A stretch of DNA of 64,000 bases. It comes from Acinetobacter haemolyticus CIP 64.3 = MTCC 9819. GTDB taxonomy: Bacteria > Pseudomonadota > Gammaproteobacteria > Pseudomonadales > Moraxellaceae. The notes beneath the pieces were generated by a model that saw only the letters and a list, made by a program, of their open reading frames with translations, made no database searches and was not told the DNA's origin. Positions 1 to 9,358 of this stretch are shown here, in pieces. A program made the position numbers and the translations under genes. Location: assembly GCF_000369065.1 (NCBI RefSeq), contig NZ_KB849806.1, forward strand, positions 62,001 through 126,000. The letters are read 5' to 3'. Each line of letters opens with the position of its first letter. Positions within the stretch are counted from its first letter, which is position 1.

Positions 1-551
1 TTTGAACTGATGATTCACATTCGAATTTAAAACTTGTATGCTCAGCACGTTTGACTTTTGATAAAGCAAATGCTGATTGAGATAAGTTTTTTATTCAAAT
101 CACTTGTCTTCAAGTCAATAAAGCTGGCTTACATTACGCATGTTTTAAAACATGATCACCAACCAAACTCTATAGTATTTATTCGCCTCTTTCCTTTTAA
201 GCTCACCATCAGAGCACCAAATGCACATGATTGATATATCCATATGATGATTTACAAGCTTTACAAATTGAGGACTTGATTTGGCATCATAATCATGCAA
301 TTTCGTAGTGGGATTGGCTTATTTGAACTTTTATTGGTCTTTTCGGCGACTTGTTTTACTGATTTTTCACTGTACGTAAATTTATAACTATTGAAAACTC
401 AATTATTTTCTCTGTATTTAGGTTTAATCTTTCCAACAGACCCTCAAAATGCAGCAAAAAGAAATGTAAAAAACCAATTCAGCATTTTTTCGAGTGATAT
501 TTATGACGGTTTTGCCAGACAATTTGATCTTATTGCACAATATTGGTGCAT
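1..551. other. Intergenic stretch, no supported gene
   Basis: I see no convincing gene here. The short open frames have no ribosome binding site and no recognisable protein character. A 16-bp palindrome, catgttttaaaacatg, lies near 139-154. The 3' end of the SoxR-type gene abuts the right side. A gene could extend into this stretch from outside the window, but nothing in the frames supports that. Confidence 0.5.
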
Positions 552-1049
552 TTATTCAACAGATCCTCTGTCTGCTAAGTCTTTTTGATTCAATAAAAAT
601 AAAATTTCCTGAAAATGAGCACCCATTGCTTGCTCTGCTAAGCAATCATCTGGATTTCGCAATGGACATTGTTCCAAAGACAAGCAACCACAACCAATAC
701 ACTGATCCAACTGCTGGCGTAATTGCAATAACATCATAATTTGCTGATCAAGCTGTCCTTGCCATTGTTGTGACATGGTCTGCCAGTCCTTTTTACTTGC
801 GATCTGTTGCTTAGGTAAGGTCGCAAATGTCTCTTTGATTTGTTTTAAGCTAATTCCAACTTGCTGCGCTGCTTTAATAATTGCAATCCGTCGTAACATT
901 GCCCGTTGATAGCGACGCTGATTTCCAGTCGTTCTCAGCCCCCAAATCAATTCTTTTTCTTCATAAAAGCGAATCGTCGGGACACTCACACCACTCCGTT
1001 TTGCCAACTCCCCAATACTGAGCCAAGTTTGTAATTGTTGTGATTTCAA
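552..1049 (-). CDS. soxR: SoxR-type redox-sensing MerR regulator
   Basis: This is a 165-residue MerR-family regulator. The N-terminal winged helix-turn-helix (about residues 10-80, with SIGELAKRSGVSVPTIRFYE) is followed by a dimerisation helix. A cysteine cluster CIGCGCLSLEQC (C117, C120, C122, C128) matches the [2Fe-2S] ligand pattern of SoxR. In the family, oxidation of this cluster by redox-cycling compounds activates transcription. The start appears to be TTG at 1049, since no in-frame ATG precedes the HTH. The gene is divergent from the ridA-MFS pair, and the shared 71-bp gap holds a SoxR box, so those two genes are the probable targets. No soxS lies nearby, which fits direct regulation as in non-enteric bacteria. 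Confidence 0.9.
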   Translation of the reverse strand: MKSQQLQTWLSIGELAKRSGVSVPTIRFYEEKELIWGLRTTGNQRRYQRAMLRRIAIIKAAQQVGISLKQIKETFATLPKQQIASKKDWQTMSQQWQGQLDQQIMMLLQLRQQLDQCIGCGCLSLEQCPLRNPDDCLAEQAMGAHFQEILFLLNQKDLADRGSVE

Positions 1050-1056
1050 AATTTAC

Positions 1057-1087
1057 TTGACCTCTAGTTAACTTGAGCTTTGATACT
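1057..1087 (+). promoter_or_regulatory. SoxR box inside a 19-bp-spacer promoter
   Basis: The sequence cctctagttaacttgagc at 1061-1078 is a near-perfect dyad matching the known SoxR box CCTCAAGTTAACTTGAGG. It sits between a -35 TTGACC (1057-1062) and a -10 GATACT (1082-1087). The spacer is 19 bp, the overlong spacing typical of promoters twisted into activity by MerR-family proteins. It reads toward the ridA-like gene and the MFS exporter. Confidence 0.85.
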
Positions 1088-1120
1088 AGCATAACTTCGT
1101 TTTCTTTATGGAATCTTGCT

Positions 1121-1540
1121 ATGAATCTTATTAACCCACCAGCCTTTAAAATGATCAATCCAAGTGAGCTATACGACCCGATCAGCAATGGGTATAGCCA
1201 TGTCACCGTGATTCAACCCAATATGCGAACTATTCATATTGCAGGACAAGGTGGCGAGAATAAAAATGGTGAACTTTCACAAGATTTTGACCAACAGGTA
1301 CAACAAGTCTTTTATAATATCCAATACGCTTTAGCATCGGCACAAGCCAAACTTCAAGATATTGCTGTTTTACGTGTCCTCGTTGTCAATCATAATGAGG
1401 ATAAACTTCACAGCTTCACACAAATCATGCAACGCTTATGGAAAGATCATCCATACCCTGTGTGCACGCTTATACCTGTGCCATGTTTAGCATTGAAAGG
1501 CATGCTGATCGAAGTTGAAGCAACAGCATATATCGCATAA
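1121..1540 (+). CDS. RidA/YjgF family protein
   Basis: A protein of 139 residues from the ATG at 1121. An earlier in-frame ATG at 1073 lies inside the SoxR box and promoter, so it is rejected as a start. The sequence has the RidA/YjgF fold pattern, with a central IHIAGQGG strand and an LRVLVVN segment. RidA proteins form trimers that hydrolyse reactive enamine/imine intermediates. This member may instead act on another small substrate, because the family is broad. It is the first gene after the SoxR-controlled promoter and is followed 16 bp later by an MFS exporter, which suggests joint induction by redox-active compounds. Confidence 0.8.
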   Translation: MNLINPPAFKMINPSELYDPISNGYSHVTVIQPNMRTIHIAGQGGENKNGELSQDFDQQVQQVFYNIQYALASAQAKLQDIAVLRVLVVNHNEDKLHSFTQIMQRLWKDHPYPVCTLIPVPCLALKGMLIEVEATAYIA

Positions 1541-1556
1541 CCAGATCGAGAGAATC

Positions 1557-2744
1557 ATGTCTGCACCTCAAGATATTAGTCAAAATAAGGCCCTGCTATG
1601 GTTTATGGCGACTGCATGTGGTTTATGTGCGGGCGCTAACTATTATAGTCAGCCTCTGATTCACTCTATTCAACAATATTTTCCAGTGACGGAGGGCCAA
1701 GCAGCGCTCACCGTTACTTTTGCTCAAGTGTCTTATGCTTTGGGCTTGCTTTTTATTGTACCTATGGGCGATGTCGTCAACAAAACCAAGTTCATTCCAC
1801 TATTAATGTGTTTATGTGCGCTCGGTTTATTCGTGAGTGCCTTTTCGGTCAATTTACCCATGCTATGGCTTGGTACGATTATGGCTGGGATGTTCTCCGT
1901 TGCAGCACAAATCCTGATTCCACTGGCGACAATGACCGTCAATCCTGAAAAGACAGGTGAAGTGGTCGGATTTTTGATGAGTGGGTTATTGGTTGGGATT
2001 TTACTGTCGACCAGTTTGGCAGGATTATTTTCTAATTTATTCCACTGGAAAATGATCTACGTTGTTAGCGGTATTTTAATGCTTATCCTTGCATATGCTT
2101 TAAAAAGCCGTCTCCCTTATGTAATGCGCATGAAACTGAATTATGGGCAAGTCTTTGTTTCAATGGGACAACTGCTCAAACAAGAAAAGCGTTTAGTCTT
2201 ACGTGCACTTTCAGGCGCTTTTGCCTTTGCCGCTGTTAGTATCTTATTTTCCACTATTGCATTATTACTCACAGCCGCACACCATCTTCCAGACCTTATG
2301 ATCGGGATGGTCGGATTAGTTGGTATCTTTGGCGCCTTATCTACACAATATATTGGTAAATATGCAGATCAAGGCTATACCAAACAATTGACATGGATAG
2401 GCTGTGGCTTATTTATCATTAGTTGGATCTGTTTCTATTTCGGACAGATTTATTTATTGAGTTACATCCTTGGCTTTGCATTAATTCAGCTCGCTTTAGC
2501 CCTTGTCCATACCAGCAATCAGAGCATTATTTTCCGTTTACGTCCTGATGCCAAATCTCGGATTAATGCGATCTATATGACGGCATATTTTACTGGAGGT
2601 GCGTGTGGTTCAGCCTTAGGGATTTTTTCGTGGAATCACGGCGGGTGGAGCATGACGTGTTTGGTTGGAATCTGTTTAGTGTTTGCGTGTATGTTGTTTA
2701 GCTTTTTGGATAATCGTATTTCCGCTCAAAGTATTCAAGCATAA
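1557..2744 (+). CDS. MFS exporter, probably SoxR-controlled
   Basis: A major facilitator protein of 395 residues with about twelve hydrophobic segments. The N-terminal segment contains GANYYSQPLI, typical of a group of proton-coupled drug exporters. The start is taken as the ATG at 1557, preceded by a purine-rich gagaga site; an earlier in-frame start overlaps the ridA-like gene. With the SoxR box upstream of ridA, the likely role is export of redox-cycling or toxic compounds. The substrate cannot be read from the sequence. Confidence 0.85.
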   Translation: MSAPQDISQNKALLWFMATACGLCAGANYYSQPLIHSIQQYFPVTEGQAALTVTFAQVSYALGLLFIVPMGDVVNKTKFIPLLMCLCALGLFVSAFSVNLPMLWLGTIMAGMFSVAAQILIPLATMTVNPEKTGEVVGFLMSGLLVGILLSTSLAGLFSNLFHWKMIYVVSGILMLILAYALKSRLPYVMRMKLNYGQVFVSMGQLLKQEKRLVLRALSGAFAFAAVSILFSTIALLLTAAHHLPDLMIGMVGLVGIFGALSTQYIGKYADQGYTKQLTWIGCGLFIISWICFYFGQIYLLSYILGFALIQLALALVHTSNQSIIFRLRPDAKSRINAIYMTAYFTGGACGSALGIFSWNHGGWSMTCLVGICLVFACMLFSFLDNRISAQSIQA

Positions 2745-2750
2745 AGTCAT

Positions 2751-2782
2751 AAGCCAAGAAGAATCAATACTCTTCTTGGCTT
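2751..2782. terminator. Bidirectional terminator between MFS and ectD
   Basis: A hairpin with arms aagccaagaaga (2751-2762) and tcttcttggctt (2771-2782) and an 8-nt loop lies between two convergent genes. It is followed by aatgtttt on the plus strand. It probably ends both the ridA-MFS transcript and the ect operon. Confidence 0.75.
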
Positions 2783-2788
2783 AATGTT

Positions 2789-3694
2789 TTATAAGATGAG
2801 ATTTTTGGTTTTTATCGGCGCAATATCTTCTCGCGCTGCAACAAACTCAGGTCGAGGTTGGAGCCCCCCAAGAGGTTGTTGCAATTGGTTGTCGATACTA
2901 TTGTAAACAAAGAAAATATTACTTCGAGAAAACGGTGTAATATTGCTGTTTGAACCATGCATCAAATTACAATCAAAAAATACAACACTACCCGCACGTC
3001 CAGTACAAGAATGAATACCGCCCATATCCGCTAAATAACGCAGTAGACTTCCGTCAGGAACACCGTATTCTTGCTTTTTCAGTGACTTTTTATAGTGCTC
3101 ATCCGGCGTCTCACCTTGGCAAGAAATATAATGTTGATGTGATCCCGGAATCACTAGCAAAGGCCCATTATGCTCATTATTGTCAGTCAATAAAATCGAA
3201 CAACTGAGCGCACGCATTCTCGGCATACCATCTTCACTATGCCATGTTTCAAAATCAGAATGCCAAAAAAACTCTTTGCCATGTAGTCCAGGTTTATAGT
3301 TAATCCGTGATTGGTGTATATACACTTCACTGCCCAATAATGACCGAGCAATGTTTAAAACACGCTCATCTGAGACCAAGTTTTTAAACACTTCATTGAG
3401 TCGGTGGACATTAAAAATAGAACGGACTTCCTGACTTTCACGCTCAATAATTGCTTCTGGTCTTTGCTGCATCGCATATGCATGACGCATTTGATGTAAC
3501 TCGTCCAGCAGATATTTGACCTCATCTGTGCTAAACAAATCATCTATTTGCAAAAAACCATTGGTTGCATAATCTTGCTTTTGTTGTGCTGTTGCCCCTT
3601 CAACCAGAATCGAATCATAAACGACGGGATCTGCACGAGAAATAATAGCTGCCGCATCACTTCTTCGTGTCAGATAAGGATTGCTCATTTGCAT
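2789..3694 (-). CDS. ectD: Ectoine hydroxylase
   Basis: A 301-residue Fe(II)/2-oxoglutarate dioxygenase of the PhyH superfamily, the usual length for EctD. The signature segment reads FFWHSDFETWHSEDGMP, with iron ligands H145, D147 and H246. In the family it converts ectoine to 5-hydroxyectoine. It is the last gene of the ect operon and starts 2 bp after the ectC stop, with a strong GGAGGAGG ribosome binding site lying inside the end of ectC. Its presence implies that the host makes hydroxyectoine as a stress protectant. Confidence 0.95.
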   Translation of the reverse strand: MQMSNPYLTRRSDAAAIISRADPVVYDSILVEGATAQQKQDYATNGFLQIDDLFSTDEVKYLLDELHQMRHAYAMQQRPEAIIERESQEVRSIFNVHRLNEVFKNLVSDERVLNIARSLLGSEVYIHQSRINYKPGLHGKEFFWHSDFETWHSEDGMPRMRALSCSILLTDNNEHNGPLLVIPGSHQHYISCQGETPDEHYKKSLKKQEYGVPDGSLLRYLADMGGIHSCTGRAGSVVFFDCNLMHGSNSNITPFSRSNIFFVYNSIDNQLQQPLGGLQPRPEFVAAREDIAPIKTKNLIL

Positions 3695-3696
3695 AT

Positions 3697-4110
3697 TTAA
3701 GCCTCCTCCTCCGTCTGCTTCATCATTTGTGCAGGTGTTGCATAGACACCATCCTTATCATGCACTTCATTCCCGACCAATGCAGGATTGAAGGTACAGA
3801 CTAAAACTAAATCAGTTTTAGCACGCAGATAGTGATTGTCATGCTTATCAAGCGCATATAGTGTTCCAGGTGTGATTTTATACACCTCACCTGATGGGAT
3901 CAGTTCAACCTCTCCTTCACCTTTGACACAATACACAGCTTCTAAATGGTTCTTATACCAAATATGCGTTTCTGTACCTGCAAAAATGGTGGTTTCATGC
4001 ATCGAAAAGCCCATACCATCATCTTGTAATAATAAGCGGCGACTTGCCCAAGTTTCTGTTTGCACATCACGCTCAGTATTTAAGATATCTTGTAGTTGAC
4101 GAACGATCAT
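3697..4110 (-). CDS. ectC: L-ectoine synthase
   Basis: A cupin-fold protein of 137 residues, close to the typical EctC length. It begins MIVRQLQDILNTERDV and contains the ETHIWYKNHLEAVYCVKGEGEVE segment typical of EctC. In the pathway it cyclises N-gamma-acetyl-diaminobutyrate to ectoine. It overlaps the end of ectB by 4 nt and is followed 2 bp later by ectD, so translation is probably coupled. Confidence 0.96.
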   Translation of the reverse strand: MIVRQLQDILNTERDVQTETWASRRLLLQDDGMGFSMHETTIFAGTETHIWYKNHLEAVYCVKGEGEVELIPSGEVYKITPGTLYALDKHDNHYLRAKTDLVLVCTFNPALVGNEVHDKDGVYATPAQMMKQTEEEA

Positions 4111-5426
4111 GAAACAACTCCCTGTACTTTTGCATTAGATTTGGTTTTATGTTGAGATGAATGAGAAGGAGAATAGGCTTGAACCACGTGTTTAATCGCT
4201 TGTTCAAGCAAATCAATACCTTGCTCTAAAGTTTGATTTTCAATGGTTAATGGGGGTAGTAATTTCACAACCTCTCCCCGACTGCCAGAGGTTTCAATCA
4301 CAAGACCGAGCTGAAATGCATGTGTAGTGACTTCATCAGCCCAATCTGGATTTTTAAATGCAAGTCCTTGCATCAGACCACGACCACGATGAGTCAATTC
4401 CGCAGTCGGAAATTTTTGCACGATCTCTTGTAAACGGCGATGAACCAAAGCTGATTTTTCTACAAGTTCAGTTTGGAATTTTTGATCAGCCCAAAAATGT
4501 TGTATTGCCTTAGTTGCCGTCACAAATGCGAGATTATGTCCTCGGAACGTGCCATTGTGCTGTCCCGGACGCCAAATATCCAATTCTGGCTTAAACAACA
4601 CCAACGACATCGGCAAACCAAAACCAGATAAAGACTTTGATAGAGTCACGATATCGGGATTAATCTCAGCAGTTTCAAAACTAAAGAAATGCCCCGAACG
4701 ACCGCAACCTGCCTGAATATCGTCTACAATCAATAAAATGTTATGTTGCTTACATAGTGCAGAAAGACGCTTTAACCAATCAATGCTGGCCGTATTTAAG
4801 CCACCTTCACCTTGCACACACTCCACAATAATTGCAGCAGGCAAATCCACACCACTGCTTCGATCCGTCAATAATTTATTAAGCATGTCGATCGTATCAA
4901 CATCTGGACCGAAATAACCTGCGTAAGCTGCATGATGGACATTTCCCAAAGCAACGCCTGCTGCTTCACGAAACTTTTGATTACCTGTGAGTGCCAGTGC
5001 ACCCAAACTCACCCCATGAAAACCATTGGTAAACGCAATAACATTATGACGTTTGGTCACATTTCGCGCCAACTTAATCGCCGCTTCCACAGCATTGGTT
5101 CCCGTTGGGCCTGTAAATTGCAACTTATAATTCAGACGACGCGGCTTCAAAATATATTGTTCAAAGTTTTCAATAAACGCCTTCTTTGCAGAAGTTGCCA
5201 TATCCAAACCATGCACAATTCCATCTTGTACCAGATAATCAATTGCAGCCTGCTTCAGCACAGGATGGTTATGTCCATAATTTAATGTGCCTGCCCCTGC
5301 GAGAAAGTCGATATAAGCACGATCCATTTCATCCACTAATACTGCATTTTTTGCGGTTTTAAATACAGTGGGGAAAGAATGGATATAGCCGCGGACTTCA
5401 GACTCCAATCGACTGAAAATATTCAT
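4107..5426 (-). CDS. ectB: Diaminobutyrate-2-oxoglutarate transaminase
   Basis: A class III PLP aminotransferase of 439 residues. It has the FLAGAGTLNYGHNHP N-terminal segment and the LIVDDIQAGCGRSG and TLSKSLSGFGLP blocks, the last carrying the PLP-binding lysine. In the pathway it makes L-2,4-diaminobutyrate from aspartate semialdehyde. I chose the ATG at 5426, since the upstream TTG (5438) is part of the ribosome binding site TTGGAG. It lies between ectA (45 bp upstream) and ectC (4-nt overlap). Confidence 0.95.
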   Translation of the reverse strand: MNIFSRLESEVRGYIHSFPTVFKTAKNAVLVDEMDRAYIDFLAGAGTLNYGHNHPVLKQAAIDYLVQDGIVHGLDMATSAKKAFIENFEQYILKPRRLNYKLQFTGPTGTNAVEAAIKLARNVTKRHNVIAFTNGFHGVSLGALALTGNQKFREAAGVALGNVHHAAYAGYFGPDVDTIDMLNKLLTDRSSGVDLPAAIIVECVQGEGGLNTASIDWLKRLSALCKQHNILLIVDDIQAGCGRSGHFFSFETAEINPDIVTLSKSLSGFGLPMSLVLFKPELDIWRPGQHNGTFRGHNLAFVTATKAIQHFWADQKFQTELVEKSALVHRRLQEIVQKFPTAELTHRGRGLMQGLAFKNPDWADEVTTHAFQLGLVIETSGSRGEVVKLLPPLTIENQTLEQGIDLLEQAIKHVVQAYSPSHSSQHKTKSNAKVQGVVS

Positions 5427-5471
5427 GAATAACTCCAAGTAGTTAAAAAATTAAAAGACTTAAAAAGTCGC

Positions 5472-6047
5472 TCAATCCCATTTCCAAAGACCAATGGTGT
5501 ACAGATCTTCTGGTTCGTGTTGGGTATCAAAAGGTTCAGGCTGAATCGGTTGAAGTGCTTGTTTTGACAAAAAAGGACTGACTTTGCAATCAACGTCAAA
5601 TCGTTCAGCGAAACTTCGGAAAAGATTTTGAGAGGCTTTGTTACTTGGAGAAATTGTTGTTTTTAAAAATTCTAATTGTCGGGATGCTAAACATTGTTCT
5701 TTTACTTGATCAAGGAGCAAGGAGCCAATTCCTTTTCCTTGCTCACTGGGCGATACTGCGATCTGCCACAAGAAATAGGTGTTGGGGTCTTCTGGACAAA
5801 CATAGCCTGTCACCGCACCACAGATCTGATCTTTATGATCATAGGCAACAAAACAGGTATCGGTATGATGCTCGGCAAGTAATGCGTATGCATACAATGA
5901 ATTAAGATCCAAAGATGGACAAGACTGAATCAACGCATGCACTTCACGTACATCTTGGGGTTGAAAATTACGAACTCGACACTGATTCAGTTGATGAATA
6001 ATTGATGATTTGGTCAAACGAATTGACTGTCTTGATAAAGCTTCCAC
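5472..6047 (-). CDS. ectA: Diaminobutyrate acetyltransferase
   Basis: A GNAT-fold protein of 191 residues with the acetyl-CoA loop segment SEQGKGIGSLLLDQV and the LNSLYAYALLAEHH stretch typical of EctA. It acetylates diaminobutyrate, the second step of ectoine synthesis. The start is GTG at 6047, preceded by AAGGAG at good spacing. It is the first gene of ectABCD. No dedicated aspartokinase (ask_ect) follows, so aspartate semialdehyde must come from the general pathway. Confidence 0.93.
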   Translation of the reverse strand: MEALSRQSIRLTKSSIIHQLNQCRVRNFQPQDVREVHALIQSCPSLDLNSLYAYALLAEHHTDTCFVAYDHKDQICGAVTGYVCPEDPNTYFLWQIAVSPSEQGKGIGSLLLDQVKEQCLASRQLEFLKTTISPSNKASQNLFRSFAERFDVDCKVSPFLSKQALQPIQPEPFDTQHEPEDLYTIGLWKWD

Positions 6048-6176
6048 GCTATCTCCTTTTGTATTTCCATACTCGGCATACTCAAGTTAGTAGTGGCATC
6101 AGAATCATGAGACATTAGTCATTGAACACAATCAAACTTATAATCTTTATTACCTGTTAAAAATTTTGTACTGACT

Positions 6177-6611
6177 TTAATTCGGTACTTTTGCCTCAAG
6201 CAACTGGGCAAACTGCTCTAATGAAATCACAAGACGTTGCCGCTCATCATCCGTTAAAGCTTGTAAAGCCAGTGAAAAACCTTCAGGTAACGCAGATGGT
6301 GATTGATCTAAGAGTTGTTCGCCTTTTGAAGTTAAGCTCACATGTACATGGCGACGGTCTTGTGTATCTCGCATTCGTAATACCAAGCCCTTTTCTTCTA
6401 GACGATCAACAATTCCAACAACTGTACTTGGACTCACAAAAATGGCTTTACCGATCGTAGACATACTACATGGACCCATTTTTGCGATGGTCATAAGGGC
6501 AACTAATTGCGGCGTTGTAATCTGGTGAAGTTGAGACAACCGTTTGGAGTATAACTCCACACATTGTTCAATCCGCCGAACACTTTGTAAAACACGAACA
6601 GCATCATCCAT
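6177..6611 (-). CDS. MarR-family regulator upstream of ectABCD
   Basis: A 144-residue MarR-family winged-helix protein with recognition helix around MSTIGKAIFVSPSTVVGIVDRLE and wing residues RDTQDRRHVHVSLT. The start is probably the ATG at 6611; a GTG at 6626 is an alternative with no better ribosome binding site. It is on the same strand as ectABCD, 129 bp upstream of ectA. MarR-type EctR repressors are known for several ectoine clusters but are often divergent, so assignment as EctR is inference from position. Confidence 0.8.
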   Translation of the reverse strand: MDDAVRVLQSVRRIEQCVELYSKRLSQLHQITTPQLVALMTIAKMGPCSMSTIGKAIFVSPSTVVGIVDRLEEKGLVLRMRDTQDRRHVHVSLTSKGEQLLDQSPSALPEGFSLALQALTDDERQRLVISLEQFAQLLEAKVPN

Positions 6612-6626
6612 CTTAATCACGCACAA

Positions 6627-7114
6627 AAAAAGCTAAACACACTATTGTAGTACGTTGTACATGATGTTGTCTGTATTTTCAGAAAAACATTCGTGTTCTA
6701 TCTATTCGCCTTAATCATCACTCCAAATACATTTGATCTCTGATACCTTGAGTAGAAATCATTATAGGTAGTGAATATTTCTTCTTCAAATCAATTGATC
6801 TCAAATAGTTTCAACAAGAACTATTTTATTCAGAATAAACAAATAAATCACTTATTAATCAAGAAATTAAAAATCATGTAATTTTATGTAAAATCATAAA
6901 AATAACGATGGTCGATATTTACGAACAAATATCGACCATTTCTAGCTTTATCACATAATCGTGATTTACTTGTCCGATCTGCAAACCGCATCAAACTTTT
7001 AATCTCAACCAGCGGTAAATCATAGGTGATTGAATCATCTAAAAACGTTAAAGCCACACAAATAAAAGTGATTTTTCATGCATTTCTCAGTTCATTCAGA
7101 GATTAACAAGCACT
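6627..7114. other. Intergenic region with a strong hairpin
   Basis: No gene is supported across this 488-bp stretch. It must contain the promoter of the marR-type gene on its left side. It also holds the hairpin listed separately at 6908-6939, which probably terminates the ars operon or insulates it from the ect region. Confidence 0.55.
6908..6939. terminator. Hairpin downstream of the ars operon
   Basis: Perfect 13-bp arms, atggtcgatattt (6908-6920) and aaatatcgaccat (6927-6939), flank a 6-nt loop, with A-rich sequence on the left and a short T stretch on the right. It lies about 175 bp beyond the arsH stop codon. Confidence 0.6.
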
Positions 7115-7834
7115 TCAAATTGAGCGTTGATTGACTCGCTTAGACAACTCTTCCGCTGACTCCTTTCGCTCCGAATAACGATCTGTGAAGTACTTACTTT
7201 GTCCACGTGTGAGCAAGGTAAATTTAAACAACTCTTCCATCACATCAACAATACGATCATAGTAAGACGAAGGCTTCATGCGACCATCCTCATCAAACTC
7301 TAAAAATGCTTTAGGAATCGAAGACTGGTTTGGAATCGTGATCATCCGCATCCAACGCCCCAAAATACGCATTTGATTAACACTATTAAAGGATTGCGAA
7401 CCACCACTGACTTGCATCAATGCCAAGGTTTTACCTTGCGTAGCACGAATCGCACCACCCGCAAGCGGAATCCAATCAATCTGTGATTTAAAAATTGAAC
7501 TCATCGAACCATGACGTTCAGGTGAACACCATACCATTCCCTCTGACCATGCCAATAACTCATGTAATTCTTTGACCTTTGGGTGCTCCATATCAGCATC
7601 TTCAGGTAGAGGTAAACCTTTTGGATGGAAAATTCTCACCTCAGCACCCAAATATTGCAAAATGCGTCCTGCCTCCATCACCGCTAAACGACTATAAGAG
7701 CGTTCACGATTTGAACCATATAACAATAGAATACGAGGTGGATGTTCCAACTCTACCGCCTGAATCTGTTTAAATTCAGGCTTAGCTAACAGTTCAATTT
7801 CGATATTTGCAACATCAACATCAAATTCGTTCAT
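7115..7834 (-). CDS. arsH: ArsH NADPH-dependent FMN oxidoreductase
   Basis: A flavodoxin-like protein of 239 residues, the usual ArsH length. The FMN phosphate-binding loop [14 protein letters not shown] and the [20 protein letters not shown] block are typical. Characterised ArsH proteins oxidise trivalent methylated or aromatic arsenicals to less toxic forms. It is the last gene of the ars operon and overlaps the end of acr3 by 14 nt, which implies coupled translation. Confidence 0.93.
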   Translation of the reverse strand: MNEFDVDVANIEIELLAKPEFKQIQAVELEHPPRILLLYGSNRERSYSRLAVMEAGRILQYLGAEVRIFHPKGLPLPEDADMEHPKVKELHELLAWSEGMVWCSPERHGSMSSIFKSQIDWIPLAGGAIRATQGKTLALMQVSGGSQSFNSVNQMRILGRWMRMITIPNQSSIPKAFLEFDEDGRMKPSSYYDRIVDVMEELFKFTLLTRGQSKYFTDRYSERKESAEELSKRVNQRSI

Positions 7835-8867
7835 TGGGAAAATACTTCTTCTTTAACCACAGTGAAACACTCACCAGTGCAATTAATACAGGAACCTCTA
7901 CCAACGGACCGATTACAGTCGTAAATGCAACTGGAGAAGCTAAACCAAACGTCGCAATCGCCACAGCCAATGCCAACTCAAAATTATTACCAGCCGCCGT
8001 AAATGAGATAGCCGTAGTTCGAGGATAATTATTCCCCATTGCTTTACTCATAAAGAAGCTGATAAAAAACATTAAGACAAAATAAATCGTCAATGGAATT
8101 GCAATACGAATCACATCTAAAGGTAAGCTCACAACATCACTACCTTTGAGACTAAACATCGCCACAATAGTGAACAATAATGCAAGCAAACTTAAAGGGC
8201 TGATCTTAGGCAAGAATGTATTTTGATACCAATCTAACCCTCGCGATTTAACCAAAGTCAATCGTGTCAAAAAGCCAAGTAAAAATGGAATGCCAAGATA
8301 AACCAATACGGCATGTGTAATCGTCCAGAAGTCAACGTCAATAACCTGCCCTGCAACCCCAAAGTAAGGGGGTAAAACAGTTAAAAATAACCATGCATAA
8401 GTACTGAAAAATAAGATCTGGAAAATACTATTGAATGCGACCAAAGCCGCAACATATTGATTATCGCCGCAAGCAAGTCCATTCCAAACCAATACCATTG
8501 CAATACAACGTGCTAGTCCAATCAGAATCAAACCAGTCATATACTCTGGATAGCTATGCAAAAAGATGATCGCTAGTAAAAACATGAGGATCGGTGCAAT
8601 CAACCAATTCTGTACCAAAGATAAAACCAAGGTTTTTTTATCTTTAAATACTTCTGGCAAGGTTGCATAATCTACTTTAGCCAAAGGCGGATACATCATC
8701 AAAATCAATCCAATCGCAATTGGGATATTGACGGAATCCACACTCATTTGGTTCAAACCGACAGAAACTTGCGGGAAAAATACACCGATCGCCACCCCAA
8801 GCCCCATTGCCAGAAAAATCCAGAGGGTGAGATTACGATCTAAAAAGGACAATCCTGATTTAGCCAT
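7821..8867 (-). CDS. acr3: Acr3-type arsenite efflux permease
   Basis: An inner-membrane protein of 348 residues with about ten hydrophobic segments. It belongs to the bile/arsenite/riboflavin transporter superfamily. The segment [20 protein letters not shown] carries the conserved cysteine of Acr3 permeases. It exports arsenite using the proton gradient. It lies 11 bp after the LMW-phosphatase-type arsC and overlaps arsH. Confidence 0.93.
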   Translation of the reverse strand: MAKSGLSFLDRNLTLWIFLAMGLGVAIGVFFPQVSVGLNQMSVDSVNIPIAIGLILMMYPPLAKVDYATLPEVFKDKKTLVLSLVQNWLIAPILMFLLAIIFLHSYPEYMTGLILIGLARCIAMVLVWNGLACGDNQYVAALVAFNSIFQILFFSTYAWLFLTVLPPYFGVAGQVIDVDFWTITHAVLVYLGIPFLLGFLTRLTLVKSRGLDWYQNTFLPKISPLSLLALLFTIVAMFSLKGSDVVSLPLDVIRIAIPLTIYFVLMFFISFFMSKAMGNNYPRTTAISFTAAGNNFELALAVAIATFGLASPVAFTTVIGPLVEVPVLIALVSVSLWLKKKYFPNERI

Positions 8868-8878
8868 GTTTAATCCAG

Positions 8879-9352
8879 TTAGTCGATCTGTGAGATTTGA
8901 TTAATCGCAGCAATTTTTTCTGGACGTGTCATATTGCTAAGATCATGTGCAAATAGCGCATCAAGACGGCGATTAATATGATCAACGGTCTCTTGGAAAG
9001 CTTTGAGCTTTTCATCTTTAGGTAATTCTAAATGTGAAGGATCCGCCAAGCCCCAATGCGCCTTGATTGCACCGCCTAGATAAAGCGGACATGCTTCTTG
9101 TGCCGCCGAATCACAAACTGTAATCACCACATCAGGTTGGTATTGCTCACAATCATCGATGGTCTTACTCCAAAGCCCATCCGTTTCAAGCCCTAAACTT
9201 TGTAAGGTTTCAATAGTCAATGGATGCACTTGTCCTGAAGGCTTACTGCCCGCACTATAAGCCTTCCACCCCACTGGCGCACGATGATTAAAAAGCACTT
9301 CTGACAAAATGCTACGACAGCTGTTACCTGTACATAAAAAAAGAAATTTCAT
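8879..9352 (-). CDS. arsC: Arsenate reductase, low-MW phosphatase type
   Basis: A protein of 157 residues with the P-loop [10 protein letters not shown] near the N terminus, as in low-molecular-weight tyrosine phosphatases. A redox cysteine lies in [14 protein letters not shown]. In this class arsenate bound at the P-loop cysteine is reduced to arsenite by a cysteine relay, commonly using thioredoxin. It is the second arsenate reductase in the operon, unrelated to the glutaredoxin-type one at 9738-10172. Confidence 0.9.
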   Translation of the reverse strand: MKFLFLCTGNSCRSILSEVLFNHRAPVGWKAYSAGSKPSGQVHPLTIETLQSLGLETDGLWSKTIDDCEQYQPDVVITVCDSAAQEACPLYLGGAIKAHWGLADPSHLELPKDEKLKAFQETVDHINRRLDALFAHDLSNMTRPEKIAAINQISQID

Positions 9353-9358
9353 AATGTT

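Noticed and set aside
391..739. Two plus-strand open frames left of and overlapping soxR
   Set aside because: They lack ribosome binding sites and protein-like composition, and the second is mostly antisense to soxR.
1073..1120. Longer start for the ridA-like protein
   Set aside because: The ATG at 1073 lies inside the SoxR box and upstream of the -10 element, so it cannot be on the transcript from that promoter.
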